In this document: piece after piece, positions 37,036 through 45,275 of the stretch | Position numbering within the stretch: the first letter of the stretch is position 1 | How the letters are laid out: every line of letters begins with the position of its first letter | Origin: Stigmatella ashevillena | GTDB taxonomy: Bacteria > Myxococcota > Myxococcia > Myxococcales > Myxococcaceae | Assembly: GCF_028368975.1 (NCBI RefSeq) | Contig: NZ_JAQNDM010000002.1 | Span: forward strand, 2,924,007 to 2,988,006 | Length of the DNA stretch: 64,000 bases | Direction: 5' to 3' | Position numbers and translations under genes: made by a program | Notes under the pieces: generated by a model | The model's database searches: none | What the model saw: only the letters and a program-made list of their open reading frames with translations | Told to the model about the DNA's origin: nothing

Positions 37036-38540
37036 TTTCCCTCCGCCACATCCACAAGCAGTTCGGCGGCGTCGCCGCGTTGGACGACGTGTCGCTCGAG
37101 ATCCGTGCGGGCGAACTGCTCGCGCTGGTCGGCGAGAACGGCGCGGGCAAGTCCAGCCTGATGAACGTCCTGTACGGGCTCTACCACCCGGACGCGGGCG
37201 ACATCCTGATCGACGGCAAGCCGGTGCGCTTCAAGAGTCCCCGGGACGCCATCGCCCGGGGCATCGGCATGGTGCACCAGCACTTCATGCTGGTGCCCAC
37301 GTTGACGGTGGCCGAGAACGTGGTGCTCGGCCGCGAGCCCTCGCGCTGGGGGCGCATGGACCCGGAGCGGGCCTGCGCCGAGGTGGCCGCCACCTGCCAG
37401 CGGTTCGGCTTCCAGCTCGATCCGCGGGCCCGCGTGGACTCGCTCACCGTGGGCTCGCAACAGAAAGTCGAGATCGTCAAGGCGCTGCACCGCGGGGCCA
37501 AGGTGCTCATCCTGGATGAGCCCACCGCCGTGCTCACGCCCCAGGAGTCCGAAGACCTGTTCCGCGTGGCGCGCGGCCTGGCCGCCCAGGGCCACACGGT
37601 GGTCTTCATCAGCCACAAGCTGCGCGAGGTGCTCAGCGTGGCCGAGCGCATCGCCGTGATGCGGCGGGGCAAGCTCGTCGCCGAGGTGAAGGCGGCGGAG
37701 ACCTCGGTGAACGTCCTGGCCAACCTGATGGTGGGCGAGAGCCGCACCGGCAGCACGGAAGCAGAGCCCTACCATCCTCCCACCGGCAGCGTGGTCGTCT
37801 CCGTGGAAGGCCTGAAGGCACGCACCGACGACGGGCACCCCGCGTTGCAAGGGGTGACGCTCACCGTGCATGCCGGTGAAATCGTCGGAATCGCCGGGGT
37901 GGATGGCAATGGGCAGCGCGAGCTGGCCGAGGTGCTCACCGGCCTGCGTCCCATGGAGGAGGGCCAGGGCACGCTGCTGGGCGCGCCCCTGAAGTCCCTG
38001 AACCCCGCCGAGGCCCGGCGAAGGGGGGTGGGCCACATCCCCGAGGACCGGCTGAAGCGCGCGGTGGTCAAGGGGATGAGCGTGGAGGAGAACGTGTCGC
38101 TGGGCCGGCAAGACCAACCCCCGTTCGCGCGGGGCCCCTGGCTGGACTTCGCGGGCCGCCGGGAGCGCACGCGGGCCCTGCTGGCCGCGTACGACGTGCG
38201 GCCCCAGAATCCCCAGGTTCCCATCCAGGGGCTCTCGGGCGGAAACCAGCAGAAGGTGGTGGTGGCGCGCGAGCTGGACACCCGTCCGAAGCTGGTGGTG
38301 GCGGTGCAGCCCACGCGAGGGTTGGACATCAGCGCCGTGGCCCAGGTGCAGGCCCGGCTGCGCGAGGAGCGGGCCCTGGGCGCCGGAGTGCTGCTCGTCT
38401 CGCTGGATCTGGAGGAGGTGCTGGCGCTGTCGGACCGCGTCTATGTGCTCTTCGAGGGGCGGGTGACGGGGAGCTTCACCCGGCCCGAGTTCGACGAGCA
38501 GGAGATGGGCCGACGCATGATGGGAGCAGACCATGGGTGA
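37032..38540 (+). CDS. Nucleoside ABC transporter ATPase (duplicated nucleotide-binding domain)
   Basis: About 502 residues, two ABC domains in one chain (NupO/YufO type). First domain: Walker A G-E-N-G-A-G-K-S-S near residue 37, D-E-P-T-A-V-L-T near 163. The second has G-V-D-G-N-G-Q-R-E near 290 and a signature L-S-G-G-N-Q-Q-K near 400. Start: no ATG, GTG or TTG precedes the conserved first strand (I-S-L-R-H-I-H-K-Q-F-G-G-V), so I place it at CTG 37032, overlapping the BMP stop TGA (ATT at 37035 is the alternative). A TTG at 37080 would remove that strand. The start is therefore uncertain. Confidence 0.85.
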   Translation: MISLRHIHKQFGGVAALDDVSLEIRAGELLALVGENGAGKSSLMNVLYGLYHPDAGDILIDGKPVRFKSPRDAIARGIGMVHQHFMLVPTLTVAENVVLGREPSRWGRMDPERACAEVAATCQRFGFQLDPRARVDSLTVGSQQKVEIVKALHRGAKVLILDEPTAVLTPQESEDLFRVARGLAAQGHTVVFISHKLREVLSVAERIAVMRRGKLVAEVKAAETSVNVLANLMVGESRTGSTEAEPYHPPTGSVVVSVEGLKARTDDGHPALQGVTLTVHAGEIVGIAGVDGNGQRELAEVLTGLRPMEEGQGTLLGAPLKSLNPAEARRRGVGHIPEDRLKRAVVKGMSVEENVSLGRQDQPPFARGPWLDFAGRRERTRALLAAYDVRPQNPQVPIQGLSGGNQQKVVVARELDTRPKLVVAVQPTRGLDISAVAQVQARLREERALGAGVLLVSLDLEEVLALSDRVYVLFEGRVTGSFTRPEFDEQEMGRRMMGADHG

Positions 38541-39645
38541 GCGCTGGCGCTCGGTCCTGCCTTCCTTGCTCTCCGTGGCACTTGCCCTGGGAGTGTGCTG
38601 GATCGCCATCGCGCTCACGCGGGACGCGGAGGTGGCCGGCGAGGCCTACTTGCAGATGCTCTATGGCGGCCTGGGCCAGTGGCCCCGGTACCTGGAGACC
38701 GGGGATGTCGGGACGCTCACCCGGCCCCTGGGAGAGGCCGCCATCAAGGCCGCGCTGCTGCTCCTGACGGGCCTGTCCGTGGCGGTGGCCTTCAAGGCCG
38801 GCCTGTTCAACATCGGGGCCCAGGGCCAGATGCTGCTGGGCGCGCTGCTGGCGGCCCTGGTGGGTGCCCACATCTCCCTGCCCTCTGCACTGCACATTCC
38901 CCTGGCCCTGCTGGCCGCAGCCCTTGCGGGCGCGGTGTGGGCCCTCATCGCGGCGGCGCTCAAGCTGATGCGCGGTGTCCACGAAGTCATCACCACCATC
39001 ATGCTCAACTGGGTGGCGGTGAGCCTGGTGGACAACTGGCTGGCGATTGGACCGTTGCGCGCGGCCGTCAGTGGCGGCCACTCCATCTCCGGTACGGCGG
39101 AAATCCATCCCAGCGCGCAGTTGCCCCGGCTGCTGGGAGACCTGTCGCGGTTGAACCTGGGCTTCCTGCTGGCGCTGCTCGTGGCGCTGCTCGTCTGGGT
39201 GGGGCTGTTCCGGACGCGCAGGGGCTTCGAGATCCGGGCCTCGGGCCTGGGCGCCGAGGCAGCCCGGACAGCGGGCATCGCCGTGAATCGGCGCACGGCC
39301 GAGGCCATGGGGCTGGCGGGCGCGCTGGCGGGGCTGGCGGGCGCCCTGCTGGTGCTGGGCACCGAGTTCCGCTACCCCGGCTCGCTCGGCGCCCCCTATG
39401 GCTTCGACGGCATCGCCATCGCGCTCATTGGCAACAGCCACCCGGTGGGGGTGACGCTCTCAGCGCTGTTCTTCGGCATCCTGCGCGCCGGCGGGACGCG
39501 GATGCAGCTGCTGGGCGTGCACAAGAGCTTCCCGGAGCTCATCCAGGGGCTGTCGCTGTTGTTCGTCGCGGGCCGCCTGGTGTGGCTGACCCTGCTGCGC
39601 AAGCGCCGCGCCGTGTCCGCTTCCACCGAGGTGCCCCGTGCTTGA
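38533..39645 (+). CDS. Nucleoside ABC transporter permease 1
   Basis: 370 residues with about ten hydrophobic segments. Family marks of the BPD_transp_2 group: F-N-I-G-A-Q-G-Q-M-L-L-G near residue 92, V-I-T-T-I-M-L-N-W near 153, and R-T-R-R-G-F-E-I-R-A-S-G near 225. It pairs with the second permease to form the membrane channel of a BMP-dependent nucleoside importer (NupP/YufP type). Starts eight bases inside the ATPase gene. Confidence 0.93.
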   Translation: MGERWRSVLPSLLSVALALGVCWIAIALTRDAEVAGEAYLQMLYGGLGQWPRYLETGDVGTLTRPLGEAAIKAALLLLTGLSVAVAFKAGLFNIGAQGQMLLGALLAALVGAHISLPSALHIPLALLAAALAGAVWALIAAALKLMRGVHEVITTIMLNWVAVSLVDNWLAIGPLRAAVSGGHSISGTAEIHPSAQLPRLLGDLSRLNLGFLLALLVALLVWVGLFRTRRGFEIRASGLGAEAARTAGIAVNRRTAEAMGLAGALAGLAGALLVLGTEFRYPGSLGAPYGFDGIAIALIGNSHPVGVTLSALFFGILRAGGTRMQLLGVHKSFPELIQGLSLLFVAGRLVWLTLLRKRRAVSASTEVPRA

Positions 39646-40567
39646 GCTCCTCGAAGCCCTGCTCTTCTCCACGCTGGATGCCGCCCCGGCGCTCATCTTC
39701 GCGGCGCTGGGAGGCGTCCTCTCCGAGCGGGCCGGCGTGGTGAACGTGGGGCTCGAAGGCCAGATGCGCGTGGGGGCCTTCTGCGCGGCGGTGGCCGCCC
39801 TGTCGATGCCGACCCCGTTGGCGGTGGGGGTGGGCATGCTGGCGGGCGCGGGGCTCGCCATGGTGCATGGCTACCTGAGCATCCGCTGGCGCTCGGATCA
39901 GGTGGTGTCCGGCATGGCCATCAACCTGGTGGCCCTGGCGGGCGGCACCTTCCTGTTGGAGGCCCTCTACAGCCCCAATGGCACCCCGCCCATTCAGCAG
40001 CTTCCCCGCTGGGAACTGCCAGGCCTGGGGGCCGTGCCCGTGCTGCGCGCCCTCTCGAACCACCCGGGCCTCACCTACCTGGCGCTGGCCCTGCCCTTCG
40101 TCTTCCACGCCCTGCTGCACCACACCCCCGCCGGGCTGCGGCTGCGGGCCGTGGGGGAAAAACCCCACGCGGTGGCCACCCTGGGACTGAGCGTCGCGGG
40201 CTTGCGCTGGGGCGCGGTGCTGGGCGGAGGCATGCTGGCGGGACTCGGAGGCGCGGTCCTCTCCACCGCCGTGCTGGACCGCTTCGAGCAGCACACCCCG
40301 GCGGGCCTGGGCTTCATGGCCCTGGCCGCCGTGGTCTTCGGCCGGTGGACGCCCCTGGGGGCCTTCGCCGCCGCCGCGTTCTTCTCCTTCGGCAACGCCT
40401 TGCGGATCGGCCTGGCCTCCAGCGCCCCAGGCCTCCTCGACGTCATCCCCCAAGGCTTCCTGCTCGCCTTGCCCTACCTGCTCACGCTGCTCCTCCTGAC
40501 CATCCAGGGACAACGCAGCAGTGCCCCTGCGGCCCTGGGCACGCCCTACGAGCAAGAGTCGCGCTGA
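39638..40567 (+). CDS. Nucleoside ABC transporter permease 2
   Basis: 309 residues from a GTG that overlaps the first permease by eight bases. About nine hydrophobic segments with the family signature V-V-N-V-G-L-E-G-Q-M-R-V-G near residue 33 and L-R-L-R-A-V-G-E-K-P near 168. NupQ/YufQ-type partner of permease 1. The operon ends here: 270 bases of AT-rich non-coding sequence follow. Confidence 0.93.
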   Translation: MLELLEALLFSTLDAAPALIFAALGGVLSERAGVVNVGLEGQMRVGAFCAAVAALSMPTPLAVGVGMLAGAGLAMVHGYLSIRWRSDQVVSGMAINLVALAGGTFLLEALYSPNGTPPIQQLPRWELPGLGAVPVLRALSNHPGLTYLALALPFVFHALLHHTPAGLRLRAVGEKPHAVATLGLSVAGLRWGAVLGGGMLAGLGGAVLSTAVLDRFEQHTPAGLGFMALAAVVFGRWTPLGAFAAAAFFSFGNALRIGLASSAPGLLDVIPQGFLLALPYLLTLLLLTIQGQRSSAPAALGTPYEQESR

Positions 40568-40837
40568 GCGGTCCTCTCCACAGCCGGGGTCAGCAGGACC
40601 TGGGTCTTTCCAGACCACGGGTTTGGGTTGACCCTTGCGCGTTTGCCTACCTTTCGTGCAGATATTGAATTATGAGAAAAAGCGACTTTCCCAACCCTCC
40701 GCAGTTGCTTGAGAAAAAGAAATAAAGCTCCAAAAGTCGGGAAAAAATAAAGGGTCCGAAAACTAGGCATGCATCTAGCAGGTGGGATGATTCCTCACGG
40801 AACTTCTATTACCCCGGTCCACCCGAGGGGGTGCGAG
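40568..40837. other. AT-rich non-coding region
   Basis: 270 bases between the permease gene and the HATPase-like gene. About 40,660-40,775 is strikingly AT-rich for this genome, with runs of A and two GAAAAAG motifs. A 7-bp inverted repeat (40683-40689 with 40733-40739, CGACTTT/AAAGTCG) spans 43 bases. A TTGACC box at 40628-40633 looks like a sigma-70 -35, but no convincing -10 follows at the right distance. It probably holds the promoter or leader of the downstream gene. Confidence 0.45.
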
Positions 40838-41404
40838 ATGATGGCGACGACGGCAACGACGGCAACCGCTCGCAAGGCCCTGTCCGTAGACTCCCAGGCC
40901 CTCAACCGGATGAGGACGCTTCCGGTGGAAGGCGGGGAGGCCACCAACAATGTGGTTTCCCTGGAAGCCTACCTGCGAGAGTCCCTGCCGGTGGAGCTGG
41001 GCTCCCTGGCCAAGGAAGTCGTCGAGCAGATGATCGGCGAGGACCGGCTGGCGGGCATCGAGGTGATGTACCACCTGCCCGAGGAGACCGTGCAGGCGGA
41101 GCTGCCCCGGCGTCAGTTCGAGCAGGTGGTGGAGCAGCTCGTGGCCGCCTCTGCCCAGGCGATGCGCCTGGTGACGGGCAAGCCCCACGTCCTGCGCGTC
41201 ATCGTGGAGGCGGCGGACGACTTCGGTGACTACGGCCCGCGCCTGCGCCTCCAGGACACGGGGGCCGCCCTGCCCTCCGAGACGCTGGAGGCCATGGCCG
41301 AGCGCGTGGAGAAGCTGGGCGCGAAGCTGACGGTGAAGAGCCGTCCCTCCGGGGGCAACATCGTCGTGGTGGAGCTGCCGCCCGAAGAGCTCGCCTCCTG
41401 GTAG
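40838..41404 (+). CDS. Stand-alone degenerate HATPase-fold protein
   Basis: 188 residues starting M-M-A-T-T-A after GAGGGGG. The C-terminal half follows the order of a histidine-kinase ATPase domain: a helix resembling the N-box (F-E-Q-V-V-E-Q-L-V-A-A-S-A-Q-A near residue 96), L-R-L-Q-D-T-G-A near 139 (G1-box-like) and S-R-P-S-G-G-N-I-V-V-V-E-L near 170 (G2 end). The classical N-box Asn and F-box are missing and no His phospho-acceptor domain is present, so kinase activity is doubtful. Could be a scaffold or inactive sensor output. Confidence 0.6.
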   Translation: MMATTATTATARKALSVDSQALNRMRTLPVEGGEATNNVVSLEAYLRESLPVELGSLAKEVVEQMIGEDRLAGIEVMYHLPEETVQAELPRRQFEQVVEQLVAASAQAMRLVTGKPHVLRVIVEAADDFGDYGPRLRLQDTGAALPSETLEAMAERVEKLGAKLTVKSRPSGGNIVVVELPPEELASW

Positions 41405-41407
41405 GCG

Positions 41408-42082
41408 CTAGAGCCGCACCGCCACGCCCAGGAGTGTCTCCAGGGTGAAGTAAGCGGAGTCGCCCCCCAAGCCCCTGCCCGAGCCTTGAACGAGGGAGGG
41501 GCCCATCCGCACGTGGGCGGTCACCGCCAGGTTGCGGTCGATGAAGTACTCCAGCCCTCCGCCCACCAGAATGGGAACGACCGCGCCCCCGTCCCCGCCG
41601 AAATAGACGTGGAAGGGCACATCCAGGCCCACGTTCACCATCAGGGCGCTGCCCACGGGAACGCCCACCACGAGCGCGACCGGCAGGGTCAGGCCCACGT
41701 CGTCGGAGCCTTCGTGGAAGTAGAAGAACAGCCCGGGCTGGAAGGTGGCCGCCAGCGCCACCTGGTCGAGTTGCAGCAGCTTCAGCCGCGCGTAGCCCTG
41801 GAACTTGAGGCCGGGCTCGACGATTTCGACGAGGCCCTCCTGGCCATAATTGAAGGAGAACCGCCCGCCCAGGTCCAGATCTGGCAGCGTGCCGCGGAGC
41901 ACCGCCAACGACAGGCCCGGCCAACCGGCCTGCCCGAAAACGGCGGTGTTGCCGACGCCGACCGTGTCCGCGGCGAGCGCGGACCACCCCTGAGCACGGC
42001 CATAGGAAGACCCCTCCTGAGCGAGCACGGAGGAGGAAGCCAGGACACAACCAAGAAGAACCATGGGAACGAGGCGCTTCAC
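41408..42082 (-). CDS. Outer-membrane beta-barrel-like exported protein
   Basis: 224 residues from GTG 42082 (AGAGGG upstream; an ATG six codons later is an alternative). Signal peptide cut near S-V-L-A-Q. Alternating hydrophobic strands with aromatic residues throughout, ending L-L-G-V-A-V-R-L, fit a small barrel. Likely surface-exposed; function unknown. Convergent with the HATPase-like gene, with only three bases between the two stops. Confidence 0.7.
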   Translation of the reverse strand: MKRLVPMVLLGCVLASSSVLAQEGSSYGRAQGWSALAADTVGVGNTAVFGQAGWPGLSLAVLRGTLPDLDLGGRFSFNYGQEGLVEIVEPGLKFQGYARLKLLQLDQVALAATFQPGLFFYFHEGSDDVGLTLPVALVVGVPVGSALMVNVGLDVPFHVYFGGDGGAVVPILVGGGLEYFIDRNLAVTAHVRMGPSLVQGSGRGLGGDSAYFTLETLLGVAVRL

Positions 42083-42153
42083 AAAGCCCTCTGGAGCGAA
42101 GGGCCGCGCACAGACGCGCGGCCAGTGAGAAGAGACTGGAGGCACGGAAAGGT

Positions 42154-43881
42154 TCAGGCCGGTTGCCCCCGTTCGCGGGCGAGCGCCACGAAGGCATCGA
42201 TGACCGTCCGCAAACGCCCCTCGGCCCGCGCGCGCGCCTGGACCAACGGCTCCCCCGCGCCAGGGGCCTCCTTCAGCTCGAAGTAGTATTTGATCTTCGG
42301 CTCGGTCCCCGAGGGCCGCAAGGTGACGCGCCCGCCGCCCTCCAGCTCGAAGGCGATGACGTTCGAGGGAGGCAGGCGGAGCGCCCCCGTCTTGTAGTCC
42401 TTGACCGCCTGGACGGCGTAGGCCCCCACCCGCTTCGGGGCCTCTCTCCGGAAGCCGTCCATGATGCGCGCGATGGTCTGGGCTCCCTGGGCACCTGGAA
42501 AGGTGAAGTTGCGCTGGGCGCCGACGAACAGGCCATGGCGGCGTTGGATTTCTTCCAGGTAGCCCACCACCGTCACCCCGCGGGACTGGCACCACGCCGC
42601 CAGATCCGCGAACACCAGCGCCGCGCTCACGCCGTCCTTGTCCCGGACCACCGAGCCCACCGTGTAGCCCAGCGCCTCCTCGTAGCCGAAGACGAACCGG
42701 GTGCCCTCGCTGTGCTCGCGCTCCAGCGCACGGTTGGCAATCCACTTGAAGCCGGTGAGCACTTCATCGAAGGCGGCCCCCAGCTCGTGGGCAATCTGCC
42801 CGAGCTGCACGGACGAGACGATGGTGGTGGCCACGTGGGGACTGGCCTGCTTCGGCCCCTGGGTGAGCAGGTAGTGCCCCAGCAGCACGCCCACCTCGTT
42901 GCCGGTGAACATGCGCAGCGCCCCCTCCTTGTCCCGGGCCATCACCGCCAGCCGGTCCGCATCCGGATCATTGGCAAGAACCAGGTCCGCCTTGTGGCGC
43001 TCGGCGGTGGCGATGGAGAGATCCATCGCGCCCGGCTCCTCGGGGTTGGGAAAGCGCACGGTGGGGAAGGTGCCATCCGGCTGGTGCTGCTCGGCCACGG
43101 GATGGAACCGCGTGAAGCCCGCGGCCTTCATGGCCCGCTCCATCCACGCCCCGCCCACACCGTGCATGGCGGTGTAGACGACGGAGAGCGTCTCCGCCCC
43201 CCGGCCATACACGCGCAGCCCCAGGATGGCCTCGAGGTACGCCTCGCCCATCGACTCCGGGATGTCGCGCCAGAGGCCTCGCGCCCGGGCCTCCTCGGGG
43301 GTCAACAGCCGCACCTGATTGGCCGGCTCCACCGCGTCGATGGCGGCGGCGATGCCTTGATCGTGCGGCGGGACGATCTGCGCGCCGTTGCCCCAGTAGA
43401 CCTTGTACCCGTTGTACTCGGGAGGATTGTGGCTGGCGGTGACCATCACCGCGGCACAGGCGCCCAGGCGCAGCGTGGCAAACGCCGTCAGGGGCGTGGG
43501 CACGAGGCCCGGGAAGACCCATGCGGGAATCCCCTCCGCGGCCAGCACACAGGCGGTGTCCTCGGCGAACTCGGCGCTCATCCGGCGCCCATCCCGGCCG
43601 ATGACCACCCCCCGAGACGCGGCCTCGGGCACCTGGGCCTTGAGATAGCGCGCCAGCCCCGCCGAGGTGCGGCGCACCACGGCCCGGTTCATCCGGTTGG
43701 GGCCCGCGCCCAGCACGCCGCGCAGACCCGCGGTGCCAAATTCCAGGTTGCCCGCGAAGCGATCCGCCAGGTCCGCCGTGTCTTCCTTCGCCAGCACCCG
43801 CCCCAGCTCCTCGGCCGTCGAGGGGTCCGGGTCCGCCTGCCGCCACGCTTCCGCCTGCTCTCTCAGTCCGATGATGCTCAT
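42154..43881 (-). CDS. PGM2-type phosphoglucomutase/phosphopentomutase
   Basis: 575 residues of the alpha-D-phosphohexomutase superfamily. Phosphoserine loop T-A-S-H-N-P-P-E-Y-N-G near residue 149, metal loop D-P-D-A-D-R-L near 304, sugar loop G-Y-E-E-A-L-G near 394 and phosphate loop R-P-S-G-T-E-P-K near 536. The length and the E-F-G-T-A-G-L-R-G start (residue 47) match the PGM2/YhxB group, which interconvert hexose and also pentose 1- and 5-phosphates. In this neighbourhood a phosphopentomutase role feeding DeoC is attractive but is inference. ATG after GGAGGCGG. Confidence 0.85.
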   Translation of the reverse strand: MSIIGLREQAEAWRQADPDPSTAEELGRVLAKEDTADLADRFAGNLEFGTAGLRGVLGAGPNRMNRAVVRRTSAGLARYLKAQVPEAASRGVVIGRDGRRMSAEFAEDTACVLAAEGIPAWVFPGLVPTPLTAFATLRLGACAAVMVTASHNPPEYNGYKVYWGNGAQIVPPHDQGIAAAIDAVEPANQVRLLTPEEARARGLWRDIPESMGEAYLEAILGLRVYGRGAETLSVVYTAMHGVGGAWMERAMKAAGFTRFHPVAEQHQPDGTFPTVRFPNPEEPGAMDLSIATAERHKADLVLANDPDADRLAVMARDKEGALRMFTGNEVGVLLGHYLLTQGPKQASPHVATTIVSSVQLGQIAHELGAAFDEVLTGFKWIANRALEREHSEGTRFVFGYEEALGYTVGSVVRDKDGVSAALVFADLAAWCQSRGVTVVGYLEEIQRRHGLFVGAQRNFTFPGAQGAQTIARIMDGFRREAPKRVGAYAVQAVKDYKTGALRLPPSNVIAFELEGGGRVTLRPSGTEPKIKYYFELKEAPGAGEPLVQARARAEGRLRTVIDAFVALARERGQPA

Positions 43882-43929
43882 CTCCGCCTCCGCTCCCCCT
43901 GTGGCGCACGAGGGCCGTGCACCACGCGT

Positions 43930-44322
43930 TCAGGTGTAGTCGGTGAGCTTGCGCCGCGTGGGCCCTCCCTTGGGCTTGTCCTTCTTGCCCTGGCAGTCCA
44001 CGCAGAACTCCACGTACGGCACGGCCTTGAGCCGGCCATAGGGCAGCTCGTCCCCGCACTCCTCGCACTCGCCAAAACTGTCCGGATCGTTGCGCAACTT
44101 GCCCAGCGCTTTCATCACGCGCGCCAGCACCCCGTCCGTGTTCCGGTTCCGGCTGGAGGCGATGGCCTGCATCATCTCGTTGAGGGGCTGCTCGTCCTCG
44201 TCCCCGCCAATGCGCGCATCGTCCGTCCGGTTGGGCTCTATCTTCGCGGGCACCTTGCCGGTCAGGTCCGCATGCAAGGCCAGCAGAAGGGTGCGCATTT
44301 CCTCTCGCTGAGCGTCCGTCAC
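43930..44322 (-). CDS. DksA/TraR-family zinc-finger protein
   Basis: 130 residues from a GTG with GGGAG five bases upstream. A helical N-terminal part is followed by the zinc finger C-E-E-C-G near residue 84 and C-V-D-C-Q near 105, in the spacing of DksA/TraR proteins. The basic tail (K-K-D-K-P-K) is unusual. DksA-type proteins bind RNA polymerase through the secondary channel and tune rRNA, stress and amino-acid promoters. Lies between the mutase and aldolase genes, both same strand. Confidence 0.82.
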   Translation of the reverse strand: MTDAQREEMRTLLLALHADLTGKVPAKIEPNRTDDARIGGDEDEQPLNEMMQAIASSRNRNTDGVLARVMKALGKLRNDPDSFGECEECGDELPYGRLKAVPYVEFCVDCQGKKDKPKGGPTRRKLTDYT

Positions 44323-44347
44323 AAGGGCTCCCAGGCCTGCATCTGTT

Positions 44348-45166
44348 TCAGTACTTCGCGGTGGACGTCTGCCCGGTGACGATGGCCACGGAGGCTGATG
44401 CGCCGAGGCGGTTGGCGCCGGCCTGAATCATCTTCATCGCGTCCTCGGCGGAGCGCACCCCTCCGGAGGCCTTCACCCCCACGTCATCGCCCACCACCTC
44501 CCGCATGAGCGCCACGTCCTCGACGGTGGCCCCTCCGGAGCTGAAACCGGTGGACGTCTTCACGAAGGCGGCGCCCGCGGCCTTCGCCAGCACGCAGCCG
44601 ATGATCTTCTCCTCGCGCGTCAGCTGGCTCGTCTCCAGGATGACCTTCACCGGGTACGGTCGGCTGGCGTCCACCACGTGGGCGATGTCCTGGTGCACCA
44701 ACGCATAGTCCCGGGACTTGAGCGCGCCCAGGTTGATGACCATGTCGATTTCCCGGGCGCCACAGCGGATGGCCTCGCGTGCCTCGAAGGCCTTGGCGCT
44801 GGACAGCGCGGCGCCCAGCGGGAACCCCACCACGGCAATGGGCACTGTCTTCGAACCCTCCAACACGCGCGCCACCAGCGCCACATTGGCCGAGTTCACG
44901 CACACCGTCGCGAACCCGTGCTTCCGGGCCTCCTCGGCCACCTTGAGGAGGTCCTCCCGGCTGGCCTCGGGCTTGAGCAGCGTGTGGTCGATATAGGGCG
45001 CCAGATCGGCTCCCGAGCGAAGTGTCCCCGGAGCAAGCCGGGCCGTGCCCACCTTCACCGAGGGCCCTGGACCCTCGCCTCGCGGGAAAGTTCCCCCACC
45101 GTCCGAGGGAGTGCCTGGAACCTCTTCCTTGCCTGAACGCGGGTCGATGTTGTCAGCCTCGGCCAT
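44348..45166 (-). CDS. deoC: Deoxyribose-phosphate aldolase
   Basis: 272 residues from ATG 45166; the core enzyme begins near residue 50 (L-A-P-Y-I-D-H-T-L-L-K-P). Schiff-base Lys near 201 in F-V-K-T-S-T-G-F, catalytic Asp in E-I-D-M-V-I-N-L-G near 138 and V-K-A-S-G-G-V-R near 228 are intact. It splits deoxyribose-5-phosphate to acetaldehyde and glyceraldehyde-3-phosphate, ending the deoxynucleoside salvage route. The 49-residue N-terminal extension is Pro/Gly-rich and not part of the fold, so the start may be internal; the next upstream ATG (45229) is also possible. Confidence 0.9.
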   Translation of the reverse strand: MAEADNIDPRSGKEEVPGTPSDGGGTFPRGEGPGPSVKVGTARLAPGTLRSGADLAPYIDHTLLKPEASREDLLKVAEEARKHGFATVCVNSANVALVARVLEGSKTVPIAVVGFPLGAALSSAKAFEAREAIRCGAREIDMVINLGALKSRDYALVHQDIAHVVDASRPYPVKVILETSQLTREEKIIGCVLAKAAGAAFVKTSTGFSSGGATVEDVALMREVVGDDVGVKASGGVRSAEDAMKMIQAGANRLGASASVAIVTGQTSTAKY

Positions 45167-45275
45167 GGCGGCGGATGTAGCCCAGATGGGGGCCCCTCGG
45201 GAAGCACCCGAACGAGGGGCTTGCGACATGCGCCCAGTGCCGCACAACAGGGGCAAGGGGTAGAGTCGCCCGGTG

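Noticed and set aside
42154-43881. Annotation as phosphomannomutase
   Set aside because: The length and the N-terminal signature match the PGM2/YhxB group, not ManB; context favours pentose phosphate use.
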